Origin: CAZRWD01 sp964603785
GTDB lineage: Bacteria; Fermentibacterota; Fermentibacteria; Fermentibacterales; Fermentibacteraceae
Length of the DNA: 64,000 nucleotides
Direction: 5' to 3'
Assembly (NCBI GenBank): GCA_964603785.1
Contig: CAZRWD010000005.1
Span: 117,329 to 181,328 of the forward strand
Position numbers and translations under genes: made by a program. The notes under the pieces were generated by a model. That model was not told where the DNA came from. It made no database searches and worked only from the letters and a program-made list of their open reading frames with translations. Of the stretch, positions 1 to 7,517 are shown piece by piece. Every line of letters starts with the position of its first letter. Positions within the stretch are counted from its first letter, which is position 1.

Positions 1-666
1 GGGTATCTGGAGGTCGTGATCGAGCCCGTATCCTCATGGGAGATGCAGGACCTCTGCTACCATGCCTGGCTGGACCGCAACCGCCGCATCACCGACCGAA
101 TGTCCGGCGGAAGGGTGGGCTACCTCCACATCCCGGCCATGAACGGGAGCTCCGTCGAGGGCTTCCTCGAGGACCTGTTCGCGGAGGGCCTCTACCGGGA
201 CGGGATGATCATCGACATACGCGACAACGGCGGCGGCAGCACGCATGACGAGATCATCCGGCACCTCTCGCGTCCGTCCTACCTGCTCAGCCGCTCCCGC
301 GACGGCCGCGAGACCCTCCAGCCCCTGGGCGTATGGCAGAAGCCCCTGGTGCTGCTGATAAACGAGAGGTGCTACTCCGACGCAGAGATAATGCCGGCGG
401 GATGGAAGGCCCTCGGGATCGGCCCCGTGGTCGGAAGCACCACCTACGGCGCCGTCATAGGGACCAACGACATCGACCTGGTCGACGGCACAGGCTTCCG
501 CCTTCCCTCCGAGGGCTGGTTCACCCTCGACGGCACGAACCTCGAGAACAGCGGCGTTACGCCTGACGTGACGGTGGTCGAGCTGCCTGCCGACTACGGC
601 GAAGGCGTCGACAGACAGCTCGAGGCGGCCGTCCGGGCGATCCTCCCGCTGCTGTCGGAGGACTGA
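1..666 (+). CDS. Tricorn-type S41 peptidase, C-terminal part (5' end outside window)
   Basis: The reading frame is open from the first base, so this is the last 221 residues of a larger protein. It matches the C-terminal catalytic core of tricorn-family serine proteases (S41), which trim peptides downstream of larger proteases. A YLHIP..N strand is followed by an IDIRDNGGGS loop, then NERCYSDAE, which carries the nucleophilic Ser and the following Asp of the tricorn active site. The segment LENSGVTPDV holds the Glu that completes the tetrad, and the end is the usual Q-L-x-A-A-V helix. The typical N-terminal beta-propeller and PDZ domains cannot be seen here. The stop is followed by a separate promoter for the next gene. 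Family assignment is firm; substrate and cellular location are unknown. Confidence 0.85.
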   Translation, partial: GYLEVVIEPVSSWEMQDLCYHAWLDRNRRITDRMSGGRVGYLHIPAMNGSSVEGFLEDLFAEGLYRDGMIIDIRDNGGGSTHDEIIRHLSRPSYLLSRSRDGRETLQPLGVWQKPLVLLINERCYSDAEIMPAGWKALGIGPVVGSTTYGAVIGTNDIDLVDGTGFRLPSEGWFTLDGTNLENSGVTPDVTVVELPADYGEGVDRQLEAAVRAILPLLSED

Positions 667-678
667 GCCGGTCGCGCA

Positions 679-708
679 TTGCGCCCTGACCGCCCGATGG
701 AGTATAAG
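679..708 (+). promoter_or_regulatory. Predicted sigma-70-type promoter for the dehydrogenase gene
   Basis: TTGCGC (679-684), an 18-nt spacer and TATAAG (703-708) form a good -35/-10 pair about 50 bp upstream of the ATG at 760, in the short gap after the peptidase stop. Confidence 0.5.
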
Positions 709-759
709 GTCGTGCAGGCTGCAACTGCGTTCCGACCCCAGATACCGAAAGGTGGACCC

Positions 760-1959
760 ATGAAGCGGACCGTCGTCGTGATGCCTGGTGACGGCATCGG
801 TGCGGCAGTGATGAAGGAGGCCCTGAAGGTGCTCGAGGCTGCAGGCTTCGAGGCCGACTACGTCCACGCCGACATCGGCTGGGAGTTCTGGAGGAGGGAG
901 GGCAACGCCCTTCCCCAGCGCACGATCGACCTCCTCGCGGAGCACGGCCTGGCGCTGTTCGGCGCGATAACGTCCAAGCCCAAGACGGCGGCGGATGCCG
1001 AGCTGGACCCCGCCCTGCAGGGCAGGGGCCTCACCTACTACAGCCCCATAGTCACGATGCGACAGCACTTCGACCTGGACATATGCATGCGTCCCTGCCG
1101 CTCCTTCGAGGGCAACCCGCTGAACTTCGTACGGAACATGGGCTGCTGCGGCGTCGACGAGCCCATGATCGACACCATGATATTCAGGCAGAACACCGAG
1201 GGGCTCTACGGCGGGGTGGAGTGGACCAACCCCCCCGATGCAGTCTACGACGCCCTGATGACACATCCCAAGTTCGCGAAGAACTTCGGATGGTGCCCGA
1301 AGCCTGATCTGGCCGTCTCGACCAGGATCTTCACGAGGAAGTACGTCGACAGGATAGTGAGGGCGGCATTCGAGCATGCGGCCGGGAGGGGGATCGACGC
1401 GGTCTACGTCTGCGAGAAGCCGAACGTGATCCGCGAGACCTCCGGCATGATGCTCAGGGCGGCCCAGGAGATGTCCCGGACCGAGTTCCCCGGCATCAGG
1501 GCATCCGACGTGAACATCGACGCCATGATGATGTGGCTCACGAAGAACCCCGAGGACTACAGGGTCATCGTAGCCGGGAACATGTTCGGGGACATAGTGT
1601 CCGACGGGTTCGCCGGCCTCGTGGGCGGCCTCGGTTTCGCCTGCAGCGCAAACCTCGGCGAGAAGGTGTCGGTGTTCGAGCCCACCCATGGATCGGCTCC
1701 CAAGTACGCCGACTACCCCGAGCCGATCGTGAACCCCATAGCGATGATCCTCTCCGCCTGCATGATGCTGGACCACATCGGCGAGCGCGCCATGTCCGGG
1801 AGGATAATGCAGGCCGTGAGACTGGTAATCTCCGAGGGCAGGGTCCGCACCTACGACATGCTGAAGCTGCGAGGCAGCCCCGAGGTCCTCTCGAAGGGGG
1901 CCGCGGGCACGGCACGCATGGGCGATGCGGTCGTAGAGGCGCTCGGGAGGGTGGAGTGA
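760..1959 (+). CDS. Isocitrate/isopropylmalate dehydrogenase family protein
   Basis: 399 residues. It belongs to the decarboxylating beta-hydroxyacid dehydrogenases (NAD(P)-isocitrate, homoisocitrate and 3-isopropylmalate dehydrogenases). Family marks are the N-terminal MPGDGIG, the substrate-binding TMRQHFDLDICMRP arginines, FRQNTEGLYGG, the K/D catalytic regions (EKPNVIRETSG, NVNIDAMMMW), the GNMFGDIVSDG metal-binding Asp pair, and FEPTHGSAPKYA at the cofactor site. The ATG at 760 is preferred over upstream in-frame codons because it begins directly at the first beta strand and follows an AAGGTGG-like ribosome site. Its stop overlaps the start of an HD-domain gene (ATGA), so the two are translationally coupled. 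No leucine-synthesis or TCA genes are nearby, so the substrate is uncertain; an isocitrate dehydrogenase-like role is my best guess. Confidence 0.85.
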   Translation: MKRTVVVMPGDGIGAAVMKEALKVLEAAGFEADYVHADIGWEFWRREGNALPQRTIDLLAEHGLALFGAITSKPKTAADAELDPALQGRGLTYYSPIVTMRQHFDLDICMRPCRSFEGNPLNFVRNMGCCGVDEPMIDTMIFRQNTEGLYGGVEWTNPPDAVYDALMTHPKFAKNFGWCPKPDLAVSTRIFTRKYVDRIVRAAFEHAAGRGIDAVYVCEKPNVIRETSGMMLRAAQEMSRTEFPGIRASDVNIDAMMMWLTKNPEDYRVIVAGNMFGDIVSDGFAGLVGGLGFACSANLGEKVSVFEPTHGSAPKYADYPEPIVNPIAMILSACMMLDHIGERAMSGRIMQAVRLVISEGRVRTYDMLKLRGSPEVLSKGAAGTARMGDAVVEALGRVE

Positions 1960-2519
1960 TGAAGGCAACGGTGGAGAGGCTCTTCGAGCGTCAGCTCGCG
2001 CGGATCGGCGATCCGGCGCTGAGGGGGATGGCGGTCCGGGTGTGGGTGGACGCGGCCGAGGGCGGGGGCTGGAAGCCGGAGGACCTGGAGCAGATCCCCT
2101 TCACCCTGCTCACCAACGCCTGGGGCATCAACCTGGTGCAGCACACGATCGCCGTGACCGAGGGGGCCTGCGCCCTGGCGGACGCCATAACCTCCTCCAT
2201 GGAAGTGCCCTACGAGATCAACCGCGACTGGCTGGTCGTCGGGGGCCTCCTGCACGACGTAGGCAAGCTGCTCGAGTACGAGAGGGTCGACGGCGCGATC
2301 AGGAAGAGCCGCAACGGGGCCTGCCTGCGCCATCCGGTCTCCGGCTCCATAGCCGCAGGGAAGGCGGGCCTCCCCGTCGAGATCATCAACATGATCGCCT
2401 GTCACGCGAAGGAGGGCGACGGCGCTCCGAAGAGGATAGAGACGGTCCTCATCCACCAGGCCGACTTCGCCACCTTCGACCCGCTGCAGATGCTCGAGAA
2501 GGGGCTGCTGATAAGGTAG
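1959..2519 (+). CDS. HD-domain phosphohydrolase
   Basis: 186 residues. A metal-dependent phosphohydrolase of the HD superfamily: His62 (LVQHT), His99-Asp100 (LLHDVGK), His125 (RHPVSGS), His149 (ACHAKE) and Asp169 (HQADF) give the H...HD...H...H...D ligand set. There is no GYP motif, so a cyclic-di-GMP phosphodiesterase role is not indicated; a nucleotide or other phosphoester is more likely. The ATG at 1959 overlaps the stop of the dehydrogenase gene by one base (ATGA), indicating coupled translation. The pairing of a dehydrogenase with an HD hydrolase is not a familiar operon, and the substrate cannot be told from sequence. Confidence 0.8.
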   Translation: MKATVERLFERQLARIGDPALRGMAVRVWVDAAEGGGWKPEDLEQIPFTLLTNAWGINLVQHTIAVTEGACALADAITSSMEVPYEINRDWLVVGGLLHDVGKLLEYERVDGAIRKSRNGACLRHPVSGSIAAGKAGLPVEIINMIACHAKEGDGAPKRIETVLIHQADFATFDPLQMLEKGLLIR

Positions 2520-2529
2520 GGCGCCGGGC

Positions 2530-3321
2530 CTATCCGGCCGGCTTCCTCCTGCGGGACGCCCTGACGGGCTTCGGGGTAAGTGCCGAGATCACGGCGGCGG
2601 GTGTCACCCCGAACGCCCTGGCGATCTCGGAGAAGTTCATCCCCCAGCGGGTGCGGCATTCCTGGAAGGCACGGTGCCTCAGGGCCTTCTGGGCTCTTCC
2701 CACCGGGTTCACGAGCCTCGACCTGTGCACCCCGAACTCGCGGGCGATTATCGCGACGGGGTCCGCCGGGAGCATCCTTTCGGGAGCGGGCTCCCTGTCG
2801 CGGACCTTCGCGCCCGTCCCTCCGAAGGATCCCCAGTCGGGCTCCTCGGCGATCTCGGCGAATAGAGAGACGCCTGAGAAGGCCGACACGCGGATGCTCG
2901 ACCACCTCCATGCATCGGCGAAGAGCACCAGCCCGGACGCTGCGGGGAGGGAGTGCATCCATGCAGCCACGCCCGGGAGTGCCGATCCGTCCGTGAGCAT
3001 CCTGCTGCGGTAGCGCTCTCCCCCGTACAGCCTCCGGCCGGTTCCGCGGACATCGGACCTGTATCTCGAGTACCTTCCCAGCAGGAGGCGCATGTAGCGG
3101 CCGAGGGAGGTCGATCCGTCACGGACGAGCAGATGGAGAGCCTCCGGGAGCAGGCACCACTCCAGGAGCTCGATGTCCCGCTCCTGCCTGGCGAGGGATT
3201 CGGCGCAGGACAGGAAGGCCTGGTAGTCCCGGTCCTCCCGGAAGAGCAGGAGCCCCGGTCCGGCCTCGGAACTGACTAGGTACCAGGCGCCTTCGACGAG
3301 TGCTCTGGCAGTTCTGGGCAT
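2530..3321 (-). CDS. REP-associated tyrosine transposase-like protein, degenerate active site
   Basis: 263 residues. It resembles the Y1 (IS200/RAYT) transposase family: an MPRTAR start, the GRYSRYRS stretch carrying a candidate catalytic Tyr (Tyr84), RRLYGGERYRSRML, and AWMHSLPAASGLVL..AWRWSS, which parallels the RAYT YIHLNPVRA...WSS block. The key HUH motif is damaged: where family members have NHVH this one reads EALH (residues 60-63), so the first His is Ala. The usual YHV near residue 13 is YLV. The C-terminal 90 residues hold helix-turn-helix-like segments (IAREFGVHRSRL, FSEIARAFGVTPAAV). The ATG at 3321 follows a GGAGG at ideal spacing; longer frames upstream lack support. No flanking insertion-element ends are visible. 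It is probably a domesticated or dead transposase acting, if at all, as a DNA-binding protein. Confidence 0.7.
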   Translation of the reverse strand: MPRTARALVEGAWYLVSSEAGPGLLLFREDRDYQAFLSCAESLARQERDIELLEWCLLPEALHLLVRDGSTSLGRYMRLLLGRYSRYRSDVRGTGRRLYGGERYRSRMLTDGSALPGVAAWMHSLPAASGLVLFADAWRWSSIRVSAFSGVSLFAEIAEEPDWGSFGGTGAKVRDREPAPERMLPADPVAIIAREFGVHRSRLVNPVGRAQKALRHRAFQECRTRWGMNFSEIARAFGVTPAAVISALTPKPVRASRRRKPAG

Positions 3322-3378
3322 GCGACCTCCGCGGGACAATATCCCCGGGAACCGCCGGGCGTGCAACCCCCGGCGACA

Positions 3379-3407
3379 TTGACCCCGGTTTGGCGGAACT
3401 CTATAAA
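3379..3407 (+). promoter_or_regulatory. Strong sigma-70-type promoter for the C25 peptidase gene
   Basis: TTGACC (3379-3384), 17-nt spacer, TATAAA (3402-3407). It lies between the divergent transposase-like gene and the GTG at 3463, leaving a leader of about 50 nt with AAGGGGAGG as ribosome site. Confidence 0.7.
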
Positions 3408-3462
3408 ACATCCGGAGTTGTGGACAGAAGAGTGACATTCACACCAAGGGGAGGATGAGACG

Positions 3463-5706
3463 GTGCATACCAGACTCGTTCTTGTGCTTGCCGCAACCGC
3501 TTCCATGGCCTTCGCGGGAACTGCCTGGAGAGCTCCGCTGGAGGTGGAGACGGCGAGGTACCTCGGGATGGACGGCGACGACATCCTGGTCGAGTTCGGC
3601 CTGCAGGCCCTCACCGTCGACCAGGCGGTCGTGGACGGCTTCGGCCAGGCGAGCGTGTTCAGGGTGCCGTCGGCCGGCATGCTCGCCGAGATCGGGAGCC
3701 CGGACCTCCCGGCCGTGAGGCGCATGGTCATGGTCGGCAACACGGGCGGCTACCGCCTGGAGGTCGTCTCCGAGGAGACCGCCCCCCTCGGCAGGTTCGG
3801 CATCGCCCCCTGGCAGGAGCCAGTGACGAGGAGCGGAGAGGCATCCCCCTACAGGCAGGACCCCGCGGTCTACGGCTCCTCCGGGTTCTTCCCCGGCGAG
3901 GCGGCCACTCTCGAGGAGATAGTGATCCTTCGCGACCTCAGGGTGGCCTGGGTGAGGTTCAATCCCGTCCGCCACAATCCGGTGACCGGTGAGACCATGA
4001 TCACGACAAGCTGCGTCGTGAGGCTCGTCCCCACCGGCGGGCCGGGCGAGAACGAGCTCGTGCGCGCCGCCAGCGGCATCACGACCGAGTTCCTGCCCTT
4101 CTACGAGGATGTGCTCGGGTTCGACCCGGCGGCCGGCAACGCCATCGACGGCTGCTACCTGGTGATCGGCACCGACGCCAGCATCGCACTGTGCCAGGAC
4201 CTGATCGACTGGAAGATGGAGAAGGGCTACGAGGTCGAGTACGGCATCGTCCCCACCATCGGGAGCACCTCGGCGGCGATAGACGCCTGGATAGAGAACG
4301 CATTCAACACCTGGAGCAACCCGCCCCTGTACCTGCTCATCTGCGGGAGCAACACCTCCGTGCCCACCCCGATGTCCGGCAGCACGGCCCAGGACAACCT
4401 CTACGGCGTGGTCGGCTCGGGCAGCGTGCCCTCCATACACCTGGGCAGGATATGCAACCAGGACACCGACGACCTCGCCTACCAGACCTGGAAGATCTAC
4501 AACTACGAGTTCGATCCCTACATGCCCACGCCCAGCTGGTTCCAGAATGCCATAAGCATCGGCTCCACCGACTTCCAGGATCCCGCCCACAGCTGGGAGT
4601 ACGCCCAGATCTTCATGGCCCACGGCATGACGGTCGACTACTTCTGCTCCTCGGGCGGCATGAACCCCACGGTGGCCGCCATCTCCGCCAGCGTGAACGA
4701 GGGCACCTCCCTCATCAGCTACATCGGCCACGGCGACACCCAGTACTGGGTCACCTCCGGCTTCGACAACGCCGACGTGGCAGCGCTCACGAACGGCAGG
4801 AGGCTGCCCTGGATCAACTCCATCGCCTGCTACAACGGCGCCTACACGAGCGCCTACTGCTTCGCGGAGGCATGGATGAACGAGGGCTCGATCTCGACGC
4901 CCAAGGGCGCCGTCGGCTTCATGGGCGCGACCACCGCCAGCCCCGTCGGCCCGACCGACTCCCTGGCCGAGTACACCTTCCGCGGTTACTTCGAGGAGGA
5001 GATCTGGCACATGGGCGCCGCGGTCGACTACGGCAAGCAGAAGGTCTTCGAGTTCTACGGCTCCGGCGGCGCGTCGAACAACAACATGCACCTCGTCTTC
5101 GGCTGCCCCGAGACCGACATCTTCTGCACCACCTCGCCGCTGCCCGTCCTCGCGGGCGCCCACTCCTCCACCATCAACCCCGGGACCTTCAACGTCACGG
5201 TGACCTCGGGCGGTTCGCCGGTGCAGGGAGCGCTCGTCGGCGCGGTGCAGGGAACCACATACCTCGACGGGGCCTACACCAACGCCTCGGGAGTGGCGAG
5301 CCTCTCGATCCCGTCGCTCTCCCCCAGCCCCTGGGTCACCATCACCGCCACATATCACAACAGGGTGCCCTACCGCGGCTCGGCCAACCCCGGGACCGGA
5401 GTGGGCGAGGGCGGCACCGGGCTCGTGCCGAGCCTGTTCCTCGGCAGCCCGTCGCCCAACCCGTTCTCCTCGGCGGCCACGCTCGCGGTCGGCATGCCCG
5501 GCAGCGGCCATGCCCGCATCGACGTCTACGACATGACCGGCAGGATCGTCCGCACGATAAGCGACGGCGAACTCGCCGAGGGCATGCACACGATCTCCTG
5601 GACAGGCACGGATGACACCGGCAGGCCTCTGGCCGACGGTGTCTACATGATCCGGCTGTCCGGGCCGGGAGGCTCGGTCTCCAGGGCCTGCGTCCTGCTG
5701 AGGTAG
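3463..5706 (+). CDS. Secreted gingipain-like cysteine peptidase (family C25) with C-terminal sorting-type domain
   Basis: 747 residues. A signal peptide (HTRLVLVLAATASMAFA) is followed by a C25 propeptide-like region to about residue 220, then the peptidase domain. Catalytic His423 lies in SYIGHGD and Cys456 in INSIACYNG; their spacing of 33 residues equals that of RgpB gingipain (His211/Cys244). After an Ig-like stretch, the last 85 residues form a FlgD-like/Por-type C-terminal domain (NPFSSAATLAV...IDVYDMTGRIVRT...DGVYMIRL), the kind that directs proteins to type IX secretion. An SprA-like translocon gene in this window fits that route. GTG 3463 is chosen for its AAGGGGAGG at 8-nt spacing. 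It is likely an extracellular or surface protease used in protein degradation; Arg/Lys specificity cannot be judged. Confidence 0.85.
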   Translation: MHTRLVLVLAATASMAFAGTAWRAPLEVETARYLGMDGDDILVEFGLQALTVDQAVVDGFGQASVFRVPSAGMLAEIGSPDLPAVRRMVMVGNTGGYRLEVVSEETAPLGRFGIAPWQEPVTRSGEASPYRQDPAVYGSSGFFPGEAATLEEIVILRDLRVAWVRFNPVRHNPVTGETMITTSCVVRLVPTGGPGENELVRAASGITTEFLPFYEDVLGFDPAAGNAIDGCYLVIGTDASIALCQDLIDWKMEKGYEVEYGIVPTIGSTSAAIDAWIENAFNTWSNPPLYLLICGSNTSVPTPMSGSTAQDNLYGVVGSGSVPSIHLGRICNQDTDDLAYQTWKIYNYEFDPYMPTPSWFQNAISIGSTDFQDPAHSWEYAQIFMAHGMTVDYFCSSGGMNPTVAAISASVNEGTSLISYIGHGDTQYWVTSGFDNADVAALTNGRRLPWINSIACYNGAYTSAYCFAEAWMNEGSISTPKGAVGFMGATTASPVGPTDSLAEYTFRGYFEEEIWHMGAAVDYGKQKVFEFYGSGGASNNNMHLVFGCPETDIFCTTSPLPVLAGAHSSTINPGTFNVTVTSGGSPVQGALVGAVQGTTYLDGAYTNASGVASLSIPSLSPSPWVTITATYHNRVPYRGSANPGTGVGEGGTGLVPSLFLGSPSPNPFSSAATLAVGMPGSGHARIDVYDMTGRIVRTISDGELAEGMHTISWTGTDDTGRPLADGVYMIRLSGPGGSVSRACVLLR

Positions 5707-5725
5707 GGCGCGGCTCCGTCCTCAT

Positions 5726-5753
5726 GGGGGCCGGTCCGCGAGGGCCGGCCCCC
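5726..5753 (+). terminator. Hairpin terminator after the C25 peptidase gene
   Basis: GGGGGCCGG (5726-5734) pairs with CCGGCCCCC (5745-5753); extension through TCC/GGG leaves a GCGA tetraloop. No T-run follows, so termination is inferred from strength and position 20 bp after the stop. Confidence 0.55.
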
Positions 5754-5765
5754 GCTGCATCGTTC

Positions 5766-5794
5766 TTGACGGCCGCGGGGCGCCGGGCTAGATT
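5766..5794 (+). promoter_or_regulatory. Strong sigma-70-type promoter for rpsD
   Basis: TTGACG (5766-5771), 17-nt spacer, TAGATT (5789-5794), giving a leader of about 65 nt before the GTG at 5866. Confidence 0.7.
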
Positions 5795-5865
5795 CTGCGA
5801 GCTTTTGCGACAGTTCGGCTTCTAATCGTTGCTTGCCGCCTCCCGGCGGCGCGGAGGTTCGTCAG

Positions 5866-6480
5866 GTGTCAGTCTACAGAGGGCCCAGGTTGAGGAAGGT
5901 CAGATCGCTCGGGGTGTCGCTCCCCGGACTCACCCACAAGGAGCCGGGCAAGCGCAAGCTCCCTCCAGGCGAGGCGGGCGGCCAGCACCGCAGGCGCAGG
6001 GTGTCGGTCTACAGGATGCAGCTTGCCGAGAAGCAGAAGATCCGCTTCAACTACGGCCTTTCGGAGAAGCAGCTCAGGGCCTACTACGAGGAGGCCTCGC
6101 GCCTTCCCGGCGAGACGGGCGTCAACCTGCTGTCCCTGGTCGAGCGCAGGCTGGACAACGTCGTCGCCAGATCCGGCTTCGCGCCCACCATCCCGGCCGC
6201 GAGACAGCTCGTGGCTCACGGGCATGTGACCGTCAACGGCAGGAAGGTGGACATCCCTTCGTTCTCGGTCGGCGTGGGAGACATAGTCTCGCTGAAGGAG
6301 AAGAGCCGCGACCTGAAGGTGGTCACCGAGAACATAGCCGCCGGCAGGGGAGTGGGCGTGCCGCAGTTCCTCGAGGTCGACCCCAAGGCGAGGAAGATCG
6401 CCATGAAGTCGCTCCCGGCGCGGGATGACGTCAGCCTGGAGGTCTCCGAGCGGATGGTCGTCGAGTACTACTCCAAGTAG
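5866..6480 (+). CDS. rpsD: 30S ribosomal protein S4 (uS4)
   Basis: 204 residues. A primary 16S rRNA-binding protein that nucleates assembly of the small-subunit body. The family blocks PPGEAGGQHRRRR, QLAEKQKIRFNYGLSEKQ, YYEEA and the S4 RNA-binding domain (VERRLDNVVARSGFA...ARQLVAHGHVTVNGRKVDIPSF) are all present, and the C-terminal ERMVVEYYSK is typical. It lacks the N-terminal zinc cysteines found in some S4 proteins. Start GTG 5866 follows GGAGG with 8-nt spacing and gives the expected length; in-frame upstream codons would add a non-conserved tail. The gene stands alone, with its own promoter and an excellent terminator, rather than in a ribosomal protein cluster with rpoA. Confidence 0.97.
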   Translation: MSVYRGPRLRKVRSLGVSLPGLTHKEPGKRKLPPGEAGGQHRRRRVSVYRMQLAEKQKIRFNYGLSEKQLRAYYEEASRLPGETGVNLLSLVERRLDNVVARSGFAPTIPAARQLVAHGHVTVNGRKVDIPSFSVGVGDIVSLKEKSRDLKVVTENIAAGRGVGVPQFLEVDPKARKIAMKSLPARDDVSLEVSERMVVEYYSK

Positions 6481-6495
6481 CCGTTCATCGATCCT

Positions 6496-6533
6496 CCGAA
6501 GGTCCCCGGCCCCGCCCGGGGACCTTCGGTTTT
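6496..6533 (+). terminator. Intrinsic terminator of rpsD
   Basis: Perfect 14-bp stem (6496-6509 with 6516-6529), 6-nt loop and TTTT tail (6530-6533). This is the clearest factor-independent terminator in the window. Confidence 0.93.
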
Positions 6534-6707
6534 AACATCTTTCACATTCGCAGTGCAGACGCAACCCCCGCAACAGCCTGGAAATCCACCTCCTCCCGAC
6601 GCGCCTTCAGCCACCCGCAGACCGCAGCTGCCGGTTGACCAGCCCTCCGGCCGGCCAGATACTCCCCGGACGGCACTCCCGATATCTCCCGCACGGCGGA
6701 GGTGCGC

Positions 6708-7517
6708 TTGCCTTTCGATGGGTTCGCCCGGCCGAAGCAGGTCGACGGCATCGAGGACTGCTGCTTCTATCACACGATCGACCTTCCCGGCCACGGAACG
6801 GTCGAGGGTCCGTGGGACATCAGGGCCGGCGTGGACGACTACCTCGGCCACGTAGACCTCCGGGGCAGGTCCGTTCTCGAGCTGGGCCCCGCGAGCGGCT
6901 TCATGACATTCCAGATGGAGGCTCGCGGCGCTTCAGTCGTCTGTTACGACCTCTCGCCCGGGCAGGACTGGGACGTGATCCCCTACGCCGGCCGCGACGC
7001 GTCGATCGAGATGGCCGAGATGAGGCGGGAGATAGGCAGGATCAACAACTCCTTCTGGCTCTCCCACCGTCTCCTGGGCTCGAGGGCCAGGATGGTGCAC
7101 GGTCACGCGTACGACCTGCCCGCGGACCTGGGCACCTTCGACGTCTGCCTTCTCGGAAGCATCCTGCTGCACCTGCGCGATCCCTTCCTCGCCATGCAGA
7201 GGGCCCTGGCCCTGACCAGGGAGACGGCGATAGTGACCGACATGCTCCCCCGTTCGGACTTCCTGCCCCGTGGGCTGAGGAGGCTGCTCCCCGGGATCCT
7301 CAGGCAGCCGGTGACGGGATTCGCTCCCGACCCGGTGTCGCAGAGGCCGACCGACACATGGTGGAAGCTGCATCCGGAGATCGTTCAGAGATACCTGGGA
7401 GTCCTGGGTTTCGGCGAGACCGTGGTGACGTTTCACAGACAGACCTTCAGGGGTCGGAGGCTTCGCCTCTTCACCGTCGTGGGACGGAGGACCCGGGGAG
7501 GACCTGCAGCTACCTGA
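6708..7517 (+). CDS. Class I SAM-dependent methyltransferase, CmoB-like
   Basis: 269 residues from the TTG at 6708. Motif I is VLELGPASGFMTFQME, followed by the acidic-loop strand VVCYDLSPG and motif IV FDVCLLGSILLHLRDP. The N-terminal HTIDLPGHGTVEGPWDIRA resembles the CmoB/tRNA (mo5U34) methyltransferase-like family, in which a helix precedes the Rossmann core. I chose TTG 6708 because the GGAGG (6698-6702) lies 5 nt upstream; the GTG at 6702 overlaps that GGAGG and is less likely. The protein lacks clear full-length CmoB features and no CmoA gene is nearby, so the substrate (tRNA, lipid or small molecule) is open. The 3' end overlaps the convergent YCF48-like gene by 8 bp. Confidence 0.75.
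   Translation: MPFDGFARPKQVDGIEDCCFYHTIDLPGHGTVEGPWDIRAGVDDYLGHVDLRGRSVLELGPASGFMTFQMEARGASVVCYDLSPGQDWDVIPYAGRDASIEMAEMRREIGRINNSFWLSHRLLGSRARMVHGHAYDLPADLGTFDVCLLGSILLHLRDPFLAMQRALALTRETAIVTDMLPRSDFLPRGLRRLLPGILRQPVTGFAPDPVSQRPTDTWWKLHPEIVQRYLGVLGFGETVVTFHRQTFRGRRLRLFTVVGRRTRGGPAAT

Noticed and set aside
34..1968. 644-codon open frame on the minus strand across the first two genes
   Set aside because: It is a shadow in GC-rich DNA: composition is unlike a protein (many His/Gly/Val/Arg runs), it has no recognisable domain, and the plus strand encodes two clear enzymes.
6702..6707. GTG 6702 as methyltransferase start
   Set aside because: It overlaps the only good Shine-Dalgarno sequence; TTG 6708 has correct spacing.
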